From NCBI GenBank assembly GCA_947372535.1, contig CANBUA010000176.1, forward strand, positions 1-9,947: a stretch of DNA of 9,947 bases. The letters are read 5' to 3'. The notes beneath the pieces were generated by a model, which saw only the letters and a program-made list of their open reading frames with translations, did no database searches and was not told the origin of the DNA. A program made the translations under genes and the position numbers. The DNA is from Burkholderiales bacterium. GTDB taxonomy: Bacteria > Pseudomonadota > Gammaproteobacteria > Burkholderiales > Burkholderiaceae. Position 1 is the stretch's first letter. Each line of letters opens with the position of its first letter. Positions 5,816 through 9,947 of this stretch are shown here, piece by piece.

Positions 5816-6946
5816 ATGACCAAGAAAGTTGCTCTCATCACCGGCGTCACGGGCCAAGACGGTGCCTACCTGGCCGAGTTCTTGTTGAAAAAGGGCTACG
5901 AGGTGCACGGCATCAAACGCCGCTCCTCGCTGTTCAACACCGACCGCATCGACCACCTCTACCAAGACCCGCACGTTGACAATCGCAACTTCGTGCTGCA
6001 CTACGGCGACCTGACCGACTCGACCAGCTTGGTGCGCATTGTTCAAAAGGTGCAGCCCGACGAGATCTACAACCTGGCCGCGCAAAGCCACGTGGGCGTG
6101 AGCTTTGAAGAGCCCGAGTACACGGCCAATGCCGACGGCATCGGTGCTTTGCGTTTGCTCGAGGCCATCCGCATCTTGGGTCTGGAGAAAAAGACCAAGT
6201 TCTATCAAGCATCCACCTCTGAGTTGTACGGCCTGGTGCAAGAGATCCCGCAGCGCGAGACCACGCCGTTCTATCCCCGCAGCCCGTATGCGGTGGCCAA
6301 GCTCTACGCCTACTGGATCACGGTGAACTACCGCGAGGCCTATGGCATGTACGCCTGCAACGGCGTGCTGTTCAACCACGAAAGCCCCGTGCGTGGCGAG
6401 ACGTTCGTGACGCGCAAGATCACGCGGGCCATCAGCCGCATTGCTTTGGGCCTGCAAGACTGCCTGTACCTGGGCAACATGAGCGCGCTGCGCGACTGGG
6501 GTCACGCCAAAGACTACGTTGAGATGCAGTGGTTGATGCTGCAGCAAGAAGTGGCCGACGACTTCGTGATTGCCACGGGCGTGCAGTACAGCGTGCGCCA
6601 GTTCGTTGAGTTCTCGGCCAAGGAACTGGGCATCACCCTGGCCTTTGAGGGCGAAGGCGAGAGCGAAGTGGGCAAGGTGGTGGCCATCGAGCCTGTGAAT
6701 GGCGAAATGCTGGCCTCATGCAAGGTGGGCGACGTGATCGTCAAGGTTGACCCCCGTTACTACCGCCCCACCGAAGTCGAGACCTTGCTGGGTGACCCGG
6801 CCAAGGCCAAGGCCAAGCTGGGCTGGACGCCCACCACGACCCTGGCCGAGCTGGTCAAAGAGATGGTGCTGAGCGACTACACCTCGGCCAAGCGCGACAG
6901 CCTCGTCAAACAGGCCGGCTTCCAGGCCTATGACTACCACGAGTAA
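5816..6946 (+). CDS. gmd: GDP-mannose 4,6-dehydratase
   Basis: Gmd converts GDP-D-mannose to GDP-4-keto-6-deoxymannose, the precursor of GDP-fucose, GDP-rhamnose and related deoxy sugars. The protein has 376 residues, close to the 373 of E. coli Gmd. It has the NADP-binding GVTGQDG at 10-16, catalytic Thr134 and Glu136 in STSELYG, and Tyr158/Lys162 in YAVAK, all offset by two from the E. coli residues. [16 protein letters not shown] and [10 protein letters not shown] are also well conserved, so this call is firm. ATG 5816 follows AGGAAA at 5805-5810. It lies 50 bases after epsG and overlaps the next gene by 17. The reductase that would finish the sugar (Fcl, Rmd or similar) is not in the window, so the final sugar is unknown. 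Confidence 0.97.
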   Translation: MTKKVALITGVTGQDGAYLAEFLLKKGYEVHGIKRRSSLFNTDRIDHLYQDPHVDNRNFVLHYGDLTDSTSLVRIVQKVQPDEIYNLAAQSHVGVSFEEPEYTANADGIGALRLLEAIRILGLEKKTKFYQASTSELYGLVQEIPQRETTPFYPRSPYAVAKLYAYWITVNYREAYGMYACNGVLFNHESPVRGETFVTRKITRAISRIALGLQDCLYLGNMSALRDWGHAKDYVEMQWLMLQQEVADDFVIATGVQYSVRQFVEFSAKELGITLAFEGEGESEVGKVVAIEPVNGEMLASCKVGDVIVKVDPRYYRPTEVETLLGDPAKAKAKLGWTPTTTLAELVKEMVLSDYTSAKRDSLVKQAGFQAYDYHE

Positions 6947-8123
6947 TTCGGCGACACCTAAGCATCGTCGTTTGAGGGTATTGGTCGTCCATAACGCGTA
7001 TCAGCAGCGTGGCGGCGAGGACAGCGTCGTGGAGGCGGAGTTGCACTTGCTCCGCCAGCATGGTCACGAGGTGGAGTTGCTGCTCAAGCACAACGACGAA
7101 GTCAAAGGCATGTCTTTGTTGGGCGTTGCTGCGCAGACTTTGTGGTCTCAGCCCACGTTTCGCTGGGTCATGTCGCACATTGAGCGTTTCAAGCCCGATG
7201 TGATTCATGTGCACAACACCTTGCCGCTTGTCTCTCCGTCGGTGTTCTGGGCGGCGGCCAAGGCCGGTGTCGCTGTGGTTCAGACCCTGCACAACTTCAG
7301 GCTCTTGTGCCCGCAGGCAACTTTTTTGCGCGATGGGCAGGTGTGTGAGAAATGCGTCGGCCATGTGCCTCTCGCCGCGGTGGTACACAAGTGCTACCGC
7401 AACTCTGCCTTGCAGACGGGCGCTGTGACGGCCATGCTGGCTTTGCACAGGGGGGCTGGGACGTTCTCTCGCAAGGTGACGCGCTACATCGCCCTCAATG
7501 AGTTTTGCAAGTCGAAGTTTGTGGCGGGTGGGTTTGAGCCCGCTCAGATCAGCGTCAAGCCCAACTTTGTGGATTGGGTTCCCCAGCCGCAATGGGACGA
7601 TCGCCAGGGCGGGCTCTACATCGGGCGTTTGTCTGAAGAGAAGGGCATCACCGTGTTGGCAGAGGCCATGGCGCGCGATCCTGGGCATGCGTTGCAAGTG
7701 ATTGGCAGTGGGCCTTACGAGGCGCAGGTGCGCGCGGTGGCGGGTGAGGCTTACCTCGGGCCGAAGGCCTTGCCGGAGATTTTGAACCGCCTGTCGATGG
7801 CGTCTTATCTGGTCTTGCCTAGCCTTTGTTATGAGGGCTTTCCTCGGACTTTGGTGGAGGCGTTTGCCAACGGTGTACCAGTGATTGCCAGCCGGCATGG
7901 CTCATTGCAAGAGTTGGTGCGCGAGGGGCAGACCGGCTTGCTGTTTCGCCCGGGTGATGTGGGCGATCTATTGGAGAAGCTGAACTGGGCGAGATCTCAC
8001 CCACATGAGATGGCAGCGATGGGGCGTGAAGCTCGCGCCGAATACGAGCGCAGTTACACGCCTGATCGCAACCATGCGCAATTGCTCGACATTTACCTGC
8101 AGGCGATGGCCGATGTCCGCTAA
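6930..8123 (+). CDS. Glycosyltransferase, GT4 family
   Basis: This 397-residue GT-B enzyme is predicted to transfer a sugar from a nucleotide donor to the growing lipid-linked glycan at the cytoplasmic face. The N-terminal acceptor domain begins [19 protein letters not shown] and has [10 protein letters not shown]. The C-terminal donor domain has [10 protein letters not shown] and the E-x7-E motif at Glu302/Glu310 ([11 protein letters not shown]). Four cysteines (127, 139, 142, 155) in the N-terminal domain form a CxxC-containing cluster that could bind metal. ATG 6930 lies inside gmd. The in-frame TTG at 6972 starts right at the conserved N-terminus and could be the true start. The stop overlaps the flippase by 11 bases. 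TTG leucine codons clearly outnumber CTG, unlike the upstream genes. Donor and acceptor sugars cannot be told from sequence. Confidence 0.9.
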   Translation: MTTTSNSATPKHRRLRVLVVHNAYQQRGGEDSVVEAELHLLRQHGHEVELLLKHNDEVKGMSLLGVAAQTLWSQPTFRWVMSHIERFKPDVIHVHNTLPLVSPSVFWAAAKAGVAVVQTLHNFRLLCPQATFLRDGQVCEKCVGHVPLAAVVHKCYRNSALQTGAVTAMLALHRGAGTFSRKVTRYIALNEFCKSKFVAGGFEPAQISVKPNFVDWVPQPQWDDRQGGLYIGRLSEEKGITVLAEAMARDPGHALQVIGSGPYEAQVRAVAGEAYLGPKALPEILNRLSMASYLVLPSLCYEGFPRTLVEAFANGVPVIASRHGSLQELVREGQTGLLFRPGDVGDLLEKLNWARSHPHEMAAMGREARAEYERSYTPDRNHAQLLDIYLQAMADVR

Positions 8124-9324
8124 CCGCTCGGCTTTGTGGGTGTTTGCTGACCAGGCCTTGGTCAGTGGGTGCAACTTTGCCGTCAGCGCTCTGATGGCGC
8201 GCTATTTGGGCGTTGCCGATTTTGGCGAGTGGATTTTGATTTTTGGCTTGGTGTTGTACGCCAACACGGTGGCGGGTGCGCTGCTGTGGTTGCCGATGTT
8301 GACCCTGACGCCGCGACTGGGCAGCGAGCTTGAGCAGCAGCGGTTTTTACGTGGCGCCTTCGCCTGCCAGTGGGGGCTGGCTTTGAGCGCCTCTGCGTTG
8401 TTGTCAGGCTGTGCAACTTTGGCGGCATGGCTCAAGCCTGAGTGGTTGAGCATCGACGCCGCGTTGTTGGTCGGGTGCGTGACGCTGGCTTTCCAGTTGC
8501 AAGATTGGTTGCGGCGCTATTGTTTTGCGGTGGGTGAGCCCAGGCCTGTTTTCTGGCTCGATCTCCTGGCCTACGGCGGTCAAGTGGGCGCGGTTATCGC
8601 ATTGCACGTACTTGGCTTGCTTCGTCTGGAGACGGCCCTTGCTGGCGTGATGTCGGCATATCTGCTTGCCTTTGTCGCCGGCTACCATGCCTTGAACGTC
8701 AGGCCCGACTGGGCCGGCGCCAGGTACTCAGCCCGCGAATTGTGGCAAGCAGGGCGAGCCTACCTGGTCGGTGAGCAGTTGCAATGGGTCGGGACAGCGG
8801 GCGTGTTGTACGTGAGCGCGCACTTGATGGGCCCCCAGGCTTCGGGCGCTGTGCGCGCCGTGCAGACGTTGTTGGGGCCAACAAACATGCTCTTTCAAGC
8901 GTTCAACAATTTGGTCATGCCCAGGAGTGGGGCGGTTTTTCGAGACGGCGGTGACGCCAAGCTCAAAAGGTACTTGCTCCGCGTGTTAGTCGGTTATGGT
9001 TTGCCGCTGGGGGCTGGGTTGTTGGTGCTGTCGATCTGCGGCAGTGCGGCGATGACGCTGGCGTTTGGCGCTTCATTTGCGAAGTACGGCGCCTTGGTCG
9101 GCTTGCAGTGCGTACAGGTTGCGCTGACCTTCCTGTGGTTGTTGGCGCTTTTTCGCGTGCGAACTTTGGGCCGAACTGATCTGATCGTGCGAGCAGGTGT
9201 GGCACAGGCTGTCGTTTCGCTGGGTGTGGTTCTCGTGGCGACGTCGCACTTGGCCGAGTCCGGGGTGGTTTTGGCGTCAGGTTTTGGCGTATTGGCTGGT
9301 TTGTGGGTGCTTTTGAAATGCTGA
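8113..9324 (+). CDS. Wzx-like polysaccharide flippase
   Basis: This 403-residue, almost wholly hydrophobic protein has about twelve predicted membrane spans. It is likely to flip undecaprenyl-linked repeat units to the periplasmic face. The N-terminus (ALWVFADQALVSGCNF, then LMARYLGVADFGEW) matches the pattern of polysaccharide-biosynthesis/Wzx transporters of the MOP superfamily, as does the neighbourhood. It is somewhat shorter than many Wzx proteins. The open frame extends upstream to 8005, but that part is in a shadow frame of the glycosyltransferase. ATG 8113 overlaps the preceding stop by 11 bases and begins the conserved region. The 3' end overlaps the next gene by seven bases (ATGCTGA). 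Codon use is TTG/TTT-rich. A related lipid or glycan exporter is possible, but Wzx fits best. Confidence 0.83.
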   Translation: MSANRSALWVFADQALVSGCNFAVSALMARYLGVADFGEWILIFGLVLYANTVAGALLWLPMLTLTPRLGSELEQQRFLRGAFACQWGLALSASALLSGCATLAAWLKPEWLSIDAALLVGCVTLAFQLQDWLRRYCFAVGEPRPVFWLDLLAYGGQVGAVIALHVLGLLRLETALAGVMSAYLLAFVAGYHALNVRPDWAGARYSARELWQAGRAYLVGEQLQWVGTAGVLYVSAHLMGPQASGAVRAVQTLLGPTNMLFQAFNNLVMPRSGAVFRDGGDAKLKRYLLRVLVGYGLPLGAGLLVLSICGSAAMTLAFGASFAKYGALVGLQCVQVALTFLWLLALFRVRTLGRTDLIVRAGVAQAVVSLGVVLVATSHLAESGVVLASGFGVLAGLWVLLKC

Positions 9325-9947
9325 AAATCCCGTTTTTAAGTCGTCGCGCGACCGTGCTCGCCGATCCGACCTGGCGGCCCGATGGTCCGCCTCGCACCAT
9401 CCATTCGCTGGGGATGTCTCCGCTCGTTTTGACGCTGGTGGTGGCGCTCTCTGCGTTGTTTCTGTTTGGGCTCGGCGGCTTTTTGGCGCTTGCGCCTATT
9501 TTTGGCGTGGTTCTTGTGGTTGGGCTGATGTTGCTCGCTGGCTTTGTGGCCCTGATTGCCAAGCTGGCCCCGGGCGCACCTTGGTGGATCAAGAGCGTTT
9601 TCCTGACGATATCTGCGTTGCTCGTGTTGAACGTTGGGTTTGGCGCAATTTTCTTGGGGCCCAAGAGTGCACCTGTGCCGCTGACCGACATCGTGCTGGT
9701 GTTTGCCTTGCTTGCTTGCGCCACCCACGTCTTCAGTGAGCGCAATAGGATTCATTTGCCCTGGGGGATCTGGGTGATCTTTTTCTGGGTGCCAATGAAT
9801 GTCTCAATCCATTTGCCAGCGGACTTTGAGGCTTTTGGCATGACGGCGGCCCGCGATGCCATTCGCATCGTGGAGATGCTCTACATCATTCCGGGCTATG
9901 TGGTGATCCGCATTGCTTTGCGCTCAGGCGAGCAAGGCAAGCGTTGG
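9318..9947 (+). CDS. Multi-spanning membrane protein, O-antigen polymerase/ligase-like (partial)
   Basis: A frame open from ATG 9318 to the window end gives 210 codons and continues beyond it. After a polar N-terminus of about 32 residues there are roughly five hydrophobic helices, followed by TDIVLVFALLA, FWVPMNVSIHLP, and then ARDAIRIVEMLYIIPGYVVI. A D-x-x-L-type helix followed by an RDxxR region is reminiscent of the N-terminal half of O-antigen ligase/Wzy-like polymerases. The diagnostic large periplasmic loop lies outside the window. ATG overlaps the flippase stop by seven bases, which supports the start. Position directly after a flippase in a Wzx/Wzy-type cluster favours a polymerase. 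The call rests mainly on topology and context. Confidence 0.68.
   Translation, partial: MLKIPFLSRRATVLADPTWRPDGPPRTIHSLGMSPLVLTLVVALSALFLFGLGGFLALAPIFGVVLVVGLMLLAGFVALIAKLAPGAPWWIKSVFLTISALLVLNVGFGAIFLGPKSAPVPLTDIVLVFALLACATHVFSERNRIHLPWGIWVIFFWVPMNVSIHLPADFEAFGMTAARDAIRIVEMLYIIPGYVVIRIALRSGEQGKRW

Noticed and set aside
6906..7898. 330-codon minus-strand open frame
   Set aside because: It is antisense to the GT4 gene, whose motifs are clear on the + strand.
1..9947. tRNA or rRNA genes, CRISPR arrays, insertion sequences
   Set aside because: No cloverleaf, regularly spaced repeats, transposase motifs or terminal inverted repeats were seen on either strand.

Overview
The window looks like the chromosome of a high-GC betaproteobacterium, most likely in the Burkholderiales. 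The evidence is the combination of a PEP-CTERM protein, an exosortase of the XrtB type, and EpsF/EpsG chain-length genes, together with strong G/C-ending codon use. I cannot name the genus. Every convincing gene lies on the + strand. The window is a surface polysaccharide (exopolysaccharide) locus joined to the PEP-CTERM/exosortase protein-sorting system.

Layout. 1-35 is the tail of an upstream gene. 174-908 encodes a secreted PEP-CTERM protein, a probable exosortase substrate. 909-1059 holds a strong inverted repeat (941-971) and a sigma-54-type promoter (996-1011). 1060-2163 encodes a sugar nucleotidyltransferase, probably a mannose-1-phosphate guanylyltransferase. 2164-2570 is a 407-base gap with two inverted repeats, a second sigma-54-type promoter almost identical to the first (2382-2397), and a long leader. 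From 2571 a tight same-direction run follows: exosortase xrtB, Wzz-like epsF, tyrosine autokinase-like epsG, GDP-mannose 4,6-dehydratase gmd, a GT4 glycosyltransferase, a Wzx-like flippase, and the first 210 codons of a multi-spanning membrane protein resembling O-antigen polymerase/ligase. The last four genes overlap each other by 17, 11 and 7 bases, so they are probably translationally coupled.

How the parts fit. The nucleotidyltransferase would supply GDP-mannose, and Gmd converts this to GDP-4-keto-6-deoxymannose. The GT4 enzyme adds a sugar to the lipid-linked repeat unit, the flippase moves it across the inner membrane, and the last gene may polymerise it. EpsF with EpsG would set chain length and export. 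XrtB would process PEP-CTERM proteins such as the one at 174-908 for delivery to the surface. The reductase after Gmd, the priming glycosyltransferase and the outer-membrane export gene are not in the window.

The most informative observations are the two near-identical sigma-54 promoters, which suggest that precursor supply and the exosortase/export operon belong to one regulon. A perfect 10-bp-arm palindrome lies about 80 bp upstream of the second promoter, where an enhancer-binding activator would be expected. Codon use also shifts abruptly after gmd, suggesting a variable, possibly acquired, glycan-specific block.
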